Shown: piece by piece, positions 37,304-45,565 of the stretch
Layout: every line of letters begins with the position of its first letter
How positions within the stretch are numbered: the stretch's first letter is position 1
Origin: Chersky-840 sp963838775
GTDB lineage: Bacteria > Actinomycetota > Acidimicrobiia > Acidimicrobiales > UBA8190
Length of the DNA: 64,000 bases
Direction of reading: 5' to 3'
NCBI GenBank assembly: GCA_963838775.1
Contig: CAWISP010000030.1
Location: forward strand, 186,001-250,000
The notes under the pieces: model-generated
The model's database searches: none
What the model was told of the DNA's origin: nothing
The model's input: only the letters and a program-made list of their open reading frames with translations
Program-made: the position numbers and the translations under genes

Positions 37304-38068
37304 CTACTGCGGTTGCTCGGTGGGGCGGATGAGGATCTCGTTCACCGCCACGCGCCGGGGCCTCGTCACGATGTAGGTGATGGCGTCGGCGATGTCGTCG
37401 GCCTCCAACCGTTCCACCCCGGCGAAGCGGGGCCGCATGGCCTCGAGGACCTCGGGGCGGTTGTGCGAGGCGAGCTCGGTCGACGTCGCGCCCGGCTCGA
37501 CCAACGAGATGCGCACGTGCCGCTCGGTGACCTCCTGGCGCAGCCCCTCGCTGAAGGCGCCGACGCCATGTTTGGTGAGGTTGTAGACGGCACTGCCGCT
37601 GCGCGCCACACGCCCCGCCACCGAGCTGATGTTCACCATGTCGGCCACGCGGCGCGGGCTGTCCTCCGCCGCGCTGAGGAGATGCGGGAGGGCGGCGTGC
37701 GCGCAGTAGACGAGCCCCAGCACGTTGAGCTCCACCATCCGCTGCCACTCCGTCAGGGGCGCGTCCAACGCCGGGCCCAGGAGCATGACCCCGGCGTTGT
37801 TCACGAGCGTGTCGAGGCGACCGAGCTCGGCCACGGTCTGCTTCACGGTGTTGGTGGCCTGGTGCTCGTCGGTGACGTCGGCCTCGATCACCACGGCGCG
37901 GCCACCGTTGGCGCGGATGTCGGCGGCGAGGGCGTCGAGCCGGTCCTTGCGGCGCGCCGCCAGCGCCACGGCCGCGCCCTGGGCGGCCAGCGACGCGGCC
38001 GCGGCGGCGCCGATGCCGCTCGAGGCCCCGGTCACGAGGGCCACGGTGCCATCCAGACGTTCGGTCAT
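37304..38068 (-). CDS. SDR family oxidoreductase
   Basis: 254-aa classical short-chain dehydrogenase/reductase. Cofactor motif VTGASSGIGAAAAASLA, structural NNAGVM motif, and catalytic triad residues in ISSVAGR and AVYNLTKHG (Tyr-x3-Lys). The Arg in ALAARRKDRL suggests NADP preference. The length is standard for clavaldehyde-dehydrogenase-like SDRs. ATG 38068 has AGGAGG upstream. The substrate cannot be predicted. Confidence 0.92.
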   Translation of the reverse strand: MTERLDGTVALVTGASSGIGAAAAASLAAQGAAVALAARRKDRLDALAADIRANGGRAVVIEADVTDEHQATNTVKQTVAELGRLDTLVNNAGVMLLGPALDAPLTEWQRMVELNVLGLVYCAHAALPHLLSAAEDSPRRVADMVNISSVAGRVARSGSAVYNLTKHGVGAFSEGLRQEVTERHVRISLVEPGATSTELASHNRPEVLEAMRPRFAGVERLEADDIADAITYIVTRPRRVAVNEILIRPTEQPQ

Positions 38069-38115
38069 GGTGTCCTCCTAGTCGTTGCGGTCGTCATGCG
38101 GTCGTCAACGCGGTG

Positions 38116-38631
38116 TCACGGCGTGGGGCCGCCGCCGTTTCCGAACTCGGCGTCGAGATGGCGGCGATAGCCCGAGACGGTGGCGTCGACGACGCGATCG
38201 TGACCCCATCGCAACAGGGGATACCCCACCCGAGCCGCGAGGCGCATGGGCCGCTGTTTCATCTCGACGGTCCACGACACCTCGGCGACGGTGCCCGGAT
38301 CTGTCGACACGAGCACGAGGCGGGCCTCGCCCTCGAGGTCGCCGTGCACGGTGGCGTCGATGTGCTCGGGGCGGACGCAGTGCCCGAGCACCACGCGGAT
38401 CCGCATGGTGTAGGGAACGGGCGGGGACACCACGCCGGAGAGCACCGACCCTTCCACCAGGCCGGGCCCGTCGAGGCGGAACTCCCGCAACCACGCCCAC
38501 CAGGACTCGAACCGCTCGGCGTGCTCGATCGTGCTCCAGATCGCCTCAGGTGGGACGTCGAAGCCGAAGCGGCCGCGGTAATCGAAGACCGAGGTGGATC
38601 GGACCACCAGATCAGTCCCGGGCCGGCTCAT
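38116..38631 (-). CDS. SRPBCC (START-like) family protein
   Basis: 171-aa protein with the helix-grip fold pattern of polyketide cyclase/SRPBCC proteins: FGFDVPPEAIWSTIEHAERFESWWAWLREF, an intermediate beta-strand region (YTMRIRVVLGHC, ARLVLVSTDPGTVAEVSWTVEM) and the long C-terminal helix RVVDATVSGYRRHLDAEF. Such domains bind hydrophobic ligands. ATG 38631 overlaps the zinc-ribbon gene upstream by 20 bases. The ligand and role are unknown. Confidence 0.82.
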   Translation of the reverse strand: MSRPGTDLVVRSTSVFDYRGRFGFDVPPEAIWSTIEHAERFESWWAWLREFRLDGPGLVEGSVLSGVVSPPVPYTMRIRVVLGHCVRPEHIDATVHGDLEGEARLVLVSTDPGTVAEVSWTVEMKQRPMRLAARVGYPLLRWGHDRVVDATVSGYRRHLDAEFGNGGGPTP

Positions 38632-38809
38632 TGGGGTAGACGGCGCGACAGGCCGGGCACCACTGCTCGACCTCGGGCATGGTCTCCGAGGGGCGCAGTC
38701 TGCCGTCCTCGTCGGCCTCGAGGTAGACGCGGTGCACCGCCTCGAAGGGGCCGTCGGCCTCGCCGCAGCTTTCGCACGTCGCCCCTGGTGACGACCCATT
38801 CCTAGCCAC
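38612..38809 (-). CDS. Small zinc-ribbon protein
   Basis: 65-aa protein from GTG 38809 (VARNGSSPGATCESCGEADG), with CESC near the N terminus and CPAC near the C terminus (EQWCPACRAVYPNE), a typical two-CxxC zinc ribbon. Between them lies HRVYLEADEDGRLRPSETMP. It overlaps the SRPBCC gene, so the two are probably translated together, and it is divergent from panB. Function unknown. Confidence 0.7.
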   Translation of the reverse strand: MARNGSSPGATCESCGEADGPFEAVHRVYLEADEDGRLRPSETMPEVEQWCPACRAVYPNEPARD

Positions 38810-38891
38810 CGCGGAACGGTACACTGGGACGTACCACCCGGTCCCGACGCCGCCGGCAGCCACCGTGCGCTGGACGGCAAGGAGGCCTCAC

Positions 38892-39728
38892 ATGACACCC
38901 AAGGTCACGGTCCCCGAGGTCCGTTCGCGCAAACGGGGGCGCGACGTCCCGGCCCTGGTCATGCTGACCGCCTACGACACCCCCGGGGCCCGTATCGCCG
39001 ACGCCGCCGGGGTGGACATGATCCTGGTGGGCGACTCGGTGGCCAACAACGTGCTGGGTCTGGCCGACACCCTGCAGGTGGACATCGGGGTCATGGCCCA
39101 TCACGTCGCCGCGGTGGGACGGGCCTCGCCCCGGGCCCTCGTGATCGGGGACATGCCCTGGCTGAGTTACCACGTGTCGGTCGAGGACACCATCCGCAAC
39201 GCCGCCACCCTGGTGCGCGCCGGCGCCGAGGCCGTGAAGCTCGAGGGGGGACGAGCCCGGGTGCCGATGATCGAGGCCCTTGTCGCCACCGAGATCCCGG
39301 TCATGGGCCACCTGGGGCTCACGCCCCAGTCGGTGCACGCCATGGGCGGCTTCAAGGTCCAGGCCAAAGAGGCCGCCGCGGTCGAGTCCCTGGTCGACGA
39401 GGCCAAGGCCATCGTCGCGGCCGGGGTCTTCGCCATCGTGCTCGAAGGGGTGCCCGACGTGGTCGGGACCCGGCTCACCGCCGAGGTCGACGTGCCCGTC
39501 ATCGGGATCGGCGCCGGGGCGGGGTGCGACGGCCAGGTCCTGGTCTTCCACGACCTGCTCGGCCTCGGCGTGGGCAAGGTGCCCAAATTCGTCCGCAGGT
39601 ACGCCGACCTGGCCTCTCTCGCCGTGGAGTCGGTCTCGAGCTGGGCCGACGACGTCCGTTCCGGGGCGTTCCCCTCGGACGCCGAGAGCTACCACCAGCC
39701 GGCCGACCCGGGCCCCGGGGGTCACTGA
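38892..39728 (+). CDS. panB: 3-methyl-2-oxobutanoate hydroxymethyltransferase
   Basis: First enzyme of pantothenate synthesis: transfers a hydroxymethyl group from methylene-THF to alpha-ketoisovalerate. TIM-barrel motifs LVMLTAYDTPGARIADAAG, ILVGDSVANNVLG (metal Asp), AEAVKLEGG, VMGHLGLTPQSVHAMGGFKVQ and IVLEGVP are intact. The ATG at 38892 has GGAGG seven bases upstream; 278 aa is normal. No panC or panD is found in the window, so the pathway genes are dispersed. Confidence 0.96.
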   Translation: MTPKVTVPEVRSRKRGRDVPALVMLTAYDTPGARIADAAGVDMILVGDSVANNVLGLADTLQVDIGVMAHHVAAVGRASPRALVIGDMPWLSYHVSVEDTIRNAATLVRAGAEAVKLEGGRARVPMIEALVATEIPVMGHLGLTPQSVHAMGGFKVQAKEAAAVESLVDEAKAIVAAGVFAIVLEGVPDVVGTRLTAEVDVPVIGIGAGAGCDGQVLVFHDLLGLGVGKVPKFVRRYADLASLAVESVSSWADDVRSGAFPSDAESYHQPADPGPGGH

Positions 39729-39802
39729 CCCACCCGTCAGGTACCATGGCCGCTGGTCACGGACCGGGTCACCACCCGGGACGGGCCGACCGACAGAACC
39801 CT

Positions 39803-39822
39803 GCTCCGCCGGGGGGCGGAGC
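39803..39822 (+). promoter_or_regulatory. Hairpin in rpsF leader
   Basis: GCTCCGCC and GGCGGAGC form a perfect 8-bp stem with a GGGG loop, 45 bases before the rpsF start codon. It could be the panB terminator or part of an S6:S18-binding autoregulatory leader, which is known upstream of rpsF in many bacteria. The key CCG bulge of that motif cannot be assigned by eye. Confidence 0.4.
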
Positions 39823-39866
39823 CCCGTACGCCGAGTGGCTCGGGTCCAGAGGGAGGTGAGCCGCGC

Positions 39867-40232
39867 GTGCGGCCGTACGAAACGATGATCATCTTCGACC
39901 CAGAGGTCGAGGAGGCGGCTATCCAGGGGGCCCTGGACAAGGCGCTCGAGGTGGTGCGCACCAACGGAGGCACGACGGGGACCGTCGACCGCTGGGGACG
40001 CCGCACCCTCGCCTACGAGATGAACAAGAAGCGCGAGGGTTATTACGTGGTGGCGGAGTTCACCGCCGAACCCAAGGCGTCGGCCGAACTCGACCGGTTC
40101 CTGGTGCTGGCCGACGAGGTCATGCGCCACAAGATCATCCGGGTGCCGGAGAAGGTCGCCGGCAGGGCACGGTCCAAGGCTCCGGCCCAGGCCAAGGTGC
40201 CGGCCGGGGACGCGGCCCGCAGCGCCGGCTGA
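39867..40232 (+). CDS. rpsF: 30S ribosomal protein S6
   Basis: 121 aa. The S6 ferredoxin-like fold starts VRPYETMIIFDPEVEEAAIQGALDK and continues RWGRRTLAYEMNKKREGYYVVAEF; the S18-contacting strand and the final helix are followed by a basic Ala-rich tail. GTG 39867 has GGGAGGTGAG upstream. First gene of the conserved rpsF-ssb-rpsR-rplI-dnaB string. Confidence 0.97.
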   Translation: MRPYETMIIFDPEVEEAAIQGALDKALEVVRTNGGTTGTVDRWGRRTLAYEMNKKREGYYVVAEFTAEPKASAELDRFLVLADEVMRHKIIRVPEKVAGRARSKAPAQAKVPAGDAARSAG

Positions 40233-40256
40233 GCCGGCAGCGGAGGAGGAAGAGAC

Positions 40257-40736
40257 ATGGCGAACGGCAACAACATCTCGATCGTGGGCAACATCACCCG
40301 CGACCCCGAGCTTCGCTTCACGCCCACCGGGCAGGCCACGGCCACCTTCGGGGTGGCGGTCAACCGGCGCTGGCAGAACCGCCAGACCCAGGAATGGGAG
40401 GAGGCCACGTCGTTCTTCGACGTCGTGTGCTGGCGGGAGATGGCCGAGAACGCCTCGGAGAGCCTGGCCCGCGGCTCGCGGGTGATCGTCACCGGCCGCC
40501 TCGAGCAGCGCTCGTGGGAGACCCAGGACGGCGACAAGCGCTCCAAGGTCGAGATCGTGGCCGACGAGATCGGCCCCAGCCTGCGCTGGGCCACCGCCCA
40601 GGTGACCAAGAACGAGCGCCGCGGTCCCGGTGAAGGCGCCCCCCCGCGCAGCGGTGGTGGCGGCTCGGACCGCCAGCCCGCCAACCAGGGCGCCGGCGGT
40701 GGCGCCGGCTACGGCTTCGACGAGGAGCCTTTCTGA
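40257..40736 (+). CDS. ssb: Single-stranded DNA-binding protein
   Basis: 159-aa SSB. OB-fold domain: NNISIVGNITRDPELRFTP, ATFGVAVNRRW, TSFFDVVCWREMAENASESLARGSRVIVTGRLEQRSWE. A disordered Gly/Arg-rich linker leads to the acidic C-terminal tip FDEEPF, which recruits replication and repair partners. Located between rpsF and rpsR, as in most bacteria. Confidence 0.97.
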   Translation: MANGNNISIVGNITRDPELRFTPTGQATATFGVAVNRRWQNRQTQEWEEATSFFDVVCWREMAENASESLARGSRVIVTGRLEQRSWETQDGDKRSKVEIVADEIGPSLRWATAQVTKNERRGPGEGAPPRSGGGGSDRQPANQGAGGGAGYGFDEEPF

Positions 40737-40739
40737 GCG

Positions 40740-41108
40740 ATGGCTGGTAGTGCCGAACGATCGTCCCGCCGTCATGCCAAGCCCCCGACCCGGCGCACGC
40801 CGCGCCCCGTGCACAATCCGTGCGCGCTGTGTCGGGACAAGGTGGAGTGGGTCGACTACAAGAACGTCACCCTGCTGCGCGGCTACCTGGGCGACCGGGG
40901 CAAGATCCGTGCCCGCGCCGCCACGGGCACCTGCGTCCGTCACCAGGGTGAGGTCTCGGTCGCCATCAAGACGGCGCGCGAGCTCGTGCTCCTGCCGAGG
41001 GGCGACAAGAAGAGCGCCACACCGCGTCACGGTCGTGACCGGTCGAACGAACCAACAACGTCGGAGCCCCTCGAGATGGCGGGCGCAACCAGGGGTGGTC
41101 GGTCATGA
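40740..41108 (+). CDS. rpsR: 30S ribosomal protein S18
   Basis: 122 aa, long for S18 because of N- and C-terminal extensions. The core VDYKNVTLLRGYLGDRGKIRARAATG is intact. It keeps cysteines in NPCALCRDK and CVRHQ, the zinc-type (C+) S18 form, so the cell may encode a second cysteine-free copy elsewhere. The C-terminal ~30 residues (SATPRHGRDRSNEPTTSE...) are unusual and may reflect the true tail or a hidden frameshift before rplI, whose ATG overlaps the stop. Confidence 0.93.
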   Translation: MAGSAERSSRRHAKPPTRRTPRPVHNPCALCRDKVEWVDYKNVTLLRGYLGDRGKIRARAATGTCVRHQGEVSVAIKTARELVLLPRGDKKSATPRHGRDRSNEPTTSEPLEMAGATRGGRS

Positions 41109-41555
41109 AGGTCCTGCTTCGTAGTGACATCTCCGGTGTGGGGAAGAAGGGCGACATCGTCGACGTGGCGAAGGGCTTCGCCCGCAACTACCTGTTCCCG
41201 ACGGGCAGCGCGCTGGTCGCCGGCGACGGCATCGAGGCCCAGGCCGCGGCGATGCGCAAGTCGCCGCGCCCTGCGCGACGCCCAGGACAGGGAATCGGCG
41301 CAGACCGTCGCTGACTCGCTGAGCGCAAAGCCTGTCACCGTCACGGCACGCGCCGGGGCCGAGGGGCGTCTGTTCGGATCGGTGACGACGACCGACATCG
41401 CCGACGCCGTCGAGGCCCAGACCGGTGCCGTGCTCGACCGTCGCAAGATCCAGCTCGCCGAGCCGCTCAAGTCGGTCGGCACCCATGTGGTGATCGTCCG
41501 GCTCCACGCCGATGTGGACGCCGAGCTGACTGTCGAGGTCGTCGCCGGCGCCTGA
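41105..41555 (+). CDS. rplI: 50S ribosomal protein L9 (apparent +1 frameshift)
   Basis: L9 begins MKVLLRSDISGVGKKGDIVDVAKGFARNYLFP, the conserved N-terminal domain, and the C-terminal domain reads ALRDAQDRESAQTVADSL, VTVTARAGAEGRLFGSVTTTDIADAV and RKIQLAEPLKSVGTHVVIVRLH in another frame. One extra C near 41268-41272 (between MRKS and RALRDAQ) explains the break; total length 3n+1. The ATG overlaps the rpsR stop as ATGA. Confidence 0.94.
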
Positions 41556-41648
41556 CCGTCCCGGCGCCGACCGGCGCCGGAGGTGTCACACCCGTTCGCG
41601 ACGCTGGGCCGGGTGCGACGACACCCGCAGTGGCCCGGGCCTCCCGGT

Positions 41649-41756
41649 TATCCCCAGGGGGTCCGTCACGATCCGCTTGTCGTCCACACCGTTGTCCACC
41701 GCATTTGCCCGGTTGTCCACGTTGAATTCGCAGGGTTGGCCTCTCGTTCCCCACAG
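41649..41756. promoter_or_regulatory. DnaA-box-like cluster upstream of dnaB
   Basis: Five near matches to DnaA boxes in 108 bases: TTATCCCCA (41649-41657), TCGTCCACA (41681-41689), TTGTCCACC (41693-41701), TTGTCCACG (41714-41722) and TTCCCCACA (41748-41756), all in the same orientation. Each of the middle three differs from TTGTCCACA by one base. The cluster ends 26 bases before dnaB. Confidence 0.55.
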
Positions 41757-41782
41757 GCCGTGTAGGCCAGGGTTAGAGGACC

Positions 41783-43153
41783 ATGGCGCAGCCCTACGAA
41801 GAAGCACCCGTCCGTCGGCTCCACCCCGTCGGAGGCCGCGTCCCACCGCACAACCTCGACGCCGAGGAGTCGCTGCTCGGGGCCATGCTCCTGTCGCGCG
41901 ATGCCATCGCCGCCGCGCTGGAGTGCTGCGTGGCCGAGGACTTCTACAAGCCCGCCCACGGCCACGTCTTCGCCGCGGTCACTGCCCTCTACACGCGCGG
42001 TGAGCCCGCCGACCCCGTCACCGTCGCCGACGAGCTACGTCGTTCGGGACTGCTCGACGCCGTGGGTGACGCGTCGGTCCTGATCTCGCTGCAGGTGAAC
42101 ACGCCGTCGACGGCGAACGCGTCGCACTACGCGCACATCGTCGAAGAGCACGCGCTGTTGCGCCGTCTCATCGTGGTGTCGGGCGAGATCGCCGAGCTCG
42201 GTTTCAGCCTCCCCGAGGACGTGTCGGAAGTGATCGACCGCGCCGAAGCCATGGTGTTCGAGGTGGCGCAACGCCGCGTCGTTGACACCATGGCACCGCT
42301 GCGCGAACTGCTCGCGGCGAGTCTCGACCATCTCGAGAACCTCTTCGAGCGCGGCGACACCATCACCGGTGTCCCCACCGGCTACGGCGATCTCGACGAC
42401 CGTCTGGCCGGCCTGCAGAAGTCGAACCTTGTCATCGTCGGGGCCCGCCCCGCCATGGGCAAGACGAGCTTCGCGCTCGGCATCGCCCAGCACGCCGCCG
42501 TGCACGCCCGGGTCCCGGTGCTCGTGTTCTCCCTCGAGATGAGCCACCTCGAGCTCACCCAGCGACTGCTGTGCTCCGAAGCACACGTCGACGCCACCCG
42601 CATGCGCAACGGCCGCCTGCTCGAGTCGGACTGGCCCAAGATCTCCGACGCCATCGGACGTCTCGGGGACGCGCCCATCTACATCGACGACAACCCCAAC
42701 CTCACCGTCATGGAGATCAGGGCCAAGGCCCGCCGCCTCAAGGCGCGTGAGGGCCTCGGCCTCGTCGTCGTCGACTACCTCCAGCTCATGAGCGGGCACA
42801 CCAAGAGCCGGGCCGAGAACCGCCAGGTCGAGGTGTCGGAGATCAGCCGGGGGTTGAAGGTCCTCGCCCGCGAGCTCGACATCCCGGTGGTGGCGCTGTC
42901 GCAGCTGTCCCGAAACCTCGAGATGCGCCAGGACAAGCGGCCCGTGCTGGCCGACCTGCGCGAGTCGGGGTCGATCGAACAGGACGCCGACGTGGTGCTG
43001 TTCATCTACCGCGACGAGATCTACAACCCCGACTCGCCCGACCGCGGCACGGCCGAGATCATCATCGCCAAGCACCGCAACGGGCCCACCGGCGTGACTC
43101 AGCTCGCCTTCGTGGACCGCTTCACGCGTTTCGCCGGCATCGCCCGGGTCTGA
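41783..43153 (+). CDS. dnaB: Replicative DNA helicase DnaB
   Basis: 456-aa hexameric helicase without intein. N-terminal domain: RVPPHNLDAEESLLGAMLLSRDAI. RecA-like C-terminal domain: GVPTGYGDLDDRLAGLQ, Walker A GARPAMGKTSFALGIA, FSLEMSHLELTQRLL, Walker B GLVVVDYLQLM, VVALSQLSRNLE and the arginine-finger region LADLRESGSIEQDADVV. It ends the rpsF-to-dnaB cluster; a DnaA-box-like cluster precedes it. The DUF721/DciA protein at 5.3 kb would be its loader. Confidence 0.97.
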   Translation: MAQPYEEAPVRRLHPVGGRVPPHNLDAEESLLGAMLLSRDAIAAALECCVAEDFYKPAHGHVFAAVTALYTRGEPADPVTVADELRRSGLLDAVGDASVLISLQVNTPSTANASHYAHIVEEHALLRRLIVVSGEIAELGFSLPEDVSEVIDRAEAMVFEVAQRRVVDTMAPLRELLAASLDHLENLFERGDTITGVPTGYGDLDDRLAGLQKSNLVIVGARPAMGKTSFALGIAQHAAVHARVPVLVFSLEMSHLELTQRLLCSEAHVDATRMRNGRLLESDWPKISDAIGRLGDAPIYIDDNPNLTVMEIRAKARRLKAREGLGLVVVDYLQLMSGHTKSRAENRQVEVSEISRGLKVLARELDIPVVALSQLSRNLEMRQDKRPVLADLRESGSIEQDADVVLFIYRDEIYNPDSPDRGTAEIIIAKHRNGPTGVTQLAFVDRFTRFAGIARV

Positions 43154-43179
43154 GGCCTCGCACCGACACGACCGGTGGC

Positions 43180-44784
43180 TCAGCGCTCCACCGAGTCGAG
43201 GGGATCGTCGAGCGGCGCGGTCTCGTCGAGCGGCGCGGTCTCGTCGAGCGGCGCGGTGTCGTCGAGCGGCGCGGTGTCGTCGAGCGGCGCGGTCTCGTCG
43301 AGGTGAGCGGGGTACAGGGGGACGGCCGGGTCCGCGGTCGCGGCCGGAGGCACGGCGTCGACGACACTCGCCAAGGGAACGCGGATCCAGAAGGTGGCAC
43401 CACTGGTCACGCCGTCTGACCCGGGGTCCGACACCACCCCGACGGTGCCGCCGTGGGCATGGGCGATGGCCGAGACGATGCTCAGGCCCAGCCCGACGCC
43501 GCCGGTGGCGCGGGCCCGGGTGAGGTCGGCCCGGTGGAACGGTTCGAAGATGTGGGCCTGCTCGTCGACATCGATGCCCGGGCCGTGGTCGGAAACCTCG
43601 AGGCACGCCGTCGCCGTCTCGGTGCTGACGCGCACGTCGATGGGCGAGCCGTCCGGCGTGTGCTGCACGGCATTGGTGAGGAGGTTGTCGACGACCTGGC
43701 GCAGACGATCGGCGTCGCCCCTGACCGAGACGGGGCCCGGCGCCTGCAGGCTGATCACACGCGCCGGGGCCCGCAAGCGGGCCGCGTTCACGGCCGCGGT
43801 CACGATGGCGGTGAAATCGACCTCCTCGAGCTCGACGGGGCGCTCGTGGTCCAGCCGGGCCAGGAGAAGCAGGTCGTCCACGAGCACGCTCATGCGGTTG
43901 GCTTCCTCGCGGATGTGGCGCATCGAGGTGGCGAGGTCCTCGGGCCGGTCACGGGCGCGGTCGAAGAGCTCGGAGTAGCCGCGGATCGACGTCAGCGGTG
44001 TGCGCAACTCGTGCGACGCGTCGGCGAGGAAACGCCGCAGGCGTTCCTCCGAAGCGGCCCGCGCCGCGAACGCCCCCTCGATGCCGGTGAGCATCGTGTT
44101 GAGCGCGTTGCCGAGCTGGCCGACCTCGGTGCGCCCGTCGGTGGACTCCACCCGGCGTGACAGGTCACCGGCCGCGATGGCGCCGGCCGTGGCCGCCATC
44201 TCGTCGAGGGGACGCAGGTTGCGTCTCACGATCCACCACGCCAGGAGGCCGAGCCCCGACAACACCCCCACCGACACGAGCAGCTCGATGAGCAGGAGCC
44301 GGCCCAGGGTGTGGTGCAGGTCGTTGAGGGGGATGGCGACGATCCCGGTGTAGGGGACGCCATCGACCGTGGTGGTGGCGACGAAGACGCGGTAGCTCAC
44401 GGTGGTGCTGCCGCTGCTCCCCTGGGCGTCGAACAGCGTGGCGGCCGCGCCGCTGGGTCCTGAGCCCGTGAGCTGAGTGGGGAGGCTGGGTGCGGGCAAC
44501 GGGTCGAAGCTCGGGTTCGTCCCGCCGATGATCGTGCCACTCAGGTCGCGCACCTGCACCCAGGTGCCCACGGGCGGGATGGCGCCCACCGACCGGCGGG
44601 CGCAGAACGGCTCGGTGAGGCAGATGATCGCCTCGGTGGCCGGCCCCACCTCCGCCTGGAGCTGGGAGTCGACCTGCGAGTACAGATACGACCGCAGCGA
44701 CGCATAGGTAGCCACGTCTGCCGCCACCAGACCCACCGTCACGATGCCGACGAGGACGAGCAGCAGCCGCAGCCGCAGCGTCAC
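43180..44784 (-). CDS. Sensor histidine kinase (HAMP, HisKA, HATPase)
   Basis: 534-aa membrane kinase. N-terminal helix RLLLVLVGIVTVGLVAADVA, an extracytoplasmic sensor with two Cys (IICLTEPFCARR), a second helix LLIELLVSVGVLSGLGLLAWW, HAMP (RRNLRPLDEMAATAGAIAAG), H-box RFLADASHELRTPLTSIRGY, N-box NLLTNAVQHTP, G1 DHGPGID and G2 GGVGLGLSIVSAI. The tail carries five hexapeptides LD(E/D)TAP. It lies four bases after the response-regulator gene on the same strand. It resembles the MprB/TrcS type; the stimulus is unknown. Confidence 0.94.
   Translation of the reverse strand: MTLRLRLLLVLVGIVTVGLVAADVATYASLRSYLYSQVDSQLQAEVGPATEAIICLTEPFCARRSVGAIPPVGTWVQVRDLSGTIIGGTNPSFDPLPAPSLPTQLTGSGPSGAAATLFDAQGSSGSTTVSYRVFVATTTVDGVPYTGIVAIPLNDLHHTLGRLLLIELLVSVGVLSGLGLLAWWIVRRNLRPLDEMAATAGAIAAGDLSRRVESTDGRTEVGQLGNALNTMLTGIEGAFAARAASEERLRRFLADASHELRTPLTSIRGYSELFDRARDRPEDLATSMRHIREEANRMSVLVDDLLLLARLDHERPVELEEVDFTAIVTAAVNAARLRAPARVISLQAPGPVSVRGDADRLRQVVDNLLTNAVQHTPDGSPIDVRVSTETATACLEVSDHGPGIDVDEQAHIFEPFHRADLTRARATGGVGLGLSIVSAIAHAHGGTVGVVSDPGSDGVTSGATFWIRVPLASVVDAVPPAATADPAVPLYPAHLDETAPLDDTAPLDDTAPLDETAPLDETAPLDDPLDSVER
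43213..43302 (-). repeat. 18-bp tandem repeat encoding LD(E/D)TAP
   Basis: Five consecutive 18-base units at the 3' end of the histidine kinase gene, varying at one codon position (GAG or GAC), followed by a partial sixth. The repeat stays in frame, so copy-number change would only lengthen or shorten the acidic tail. Confidence 0.85.
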
Positions 44785-44788
44785 GGGA

Positions 44789-45484
44789 CTACTCCGGCGT
44801 CGGGCGCAAGGAGTAGCCCACGCCGCGCACGGTGTGGATCAACCGCGGTCCGAGGGTGTCGATCTTCTTGCGCAGGTAGCTGATGTAGATCTCCACCACG
44901 TTGGCGTTGCCGTCGAAGTCGTAGTTCCAGACCCGGTCGAGGATCTGGGACTTCGACACCACCCGCCCGCTGTTGAGCATGAGGTAGTGGAGCAGTTTGA
45001 ATTCGGTCGGGGTGAGCTCGATCGACGTCGAGCCGCGGTGGACCTCGTGGCTTTCCTCATCCATGCGCAGGTCGCTCACACTGAGTCGCCCGTCGTCCCC
45101 GTCGCCATGGGCGCGGCGCAGGATGGCTCGCACCCGGACGATGAGCTCCTCGACGCTGAAGGGCTTGGTCATGTAGTCGTCACCGCCCAGGGTGAAGCCC
45201 CGCAGCTTGTCGTCGAGGGTGTCGCGGGCGGTGAGGAAGAGGACCGGGAGCCGGCCGCCGATGCGGTCCCGGCCCATGCGCTCGAGGACCTCGAACCCGC
45301 TGAGATCGGGCAGCATGACGTCGAGGACCACGAGATGGGGACGGAACTTCGTCATGGCCTCGAGGGCGTCGCGGCCCATGTGCGACACCGCGACCTCCAT
45401 GCCCTCGTACCGCAGGGCCATGGACAACAGGTCGGTGATGCTGGGCTCGTCGTCGACGACGAGGATGCGTGAGGGCTCGGCCAT
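44789..45484 (-). CDS. OmpR/PhoB family response regulator
   Basis: 231 aa. Receiver domain with acidic pocket VVDDEPS, phospho-acceptor Asp in LVVLDVMLPD, Thr in FLTARD and Lys in YMTKPFS; a winged-helix output domain with ELTPTEFKLLHYLMLNSGRVVSKSQIL and HTVRGVGYSLR. ATG 45484. The kinase gene follows after four bases. A direct repeat 28 bases upstream of its start looks like its own binding site. Confidence 0.96.
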   Translation of the reverse strand: MAEPSRILVVDDEPSITDLLSMALRYEGMEVAVSHMGRDALEAMTKFRPHLVVLDVMLPDLSGFEVLERMGRDRIGGRLPVLFLTARDTLDDKLRGFTLGGDDYMTKPFSVEELIVRVRAILRRAHGDGDDGRLSVSDLRMDEESHEVHRGSTSIELTPTEFKLLHYLMLNSGRVVSKSQILDRVWNYDFDGNANVVEIYISYLRKKIDTLGPRLIHTVRGVGYSLRPTPE

Positions 45485-45511
45485 AGGACTCCACCAGCTT
45501 GCGCCGTGACC

Positions 45512-45529
45512 CTGTGAGATTTCTGTGAG
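45512..45529. promoter_or_regulatory. Direct-repeat site upstream of the response regulator
   Basis: CTGTGAG-ATTT-CTGTGAG: two identical 7-base units with an 11-base period, the spacing that OmpR-family regulators use for head-to-tail dimers. On the coding strand it reads CTCACAGAAATCTCACAG, similar in type to MprA/TrcR sites. Probably autoregulatory. Confidence 0.6.
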
Positions 45530-45565
45530 CTACCTGATCCCGGGGTACGTCCCCGGGCCTTGCCT

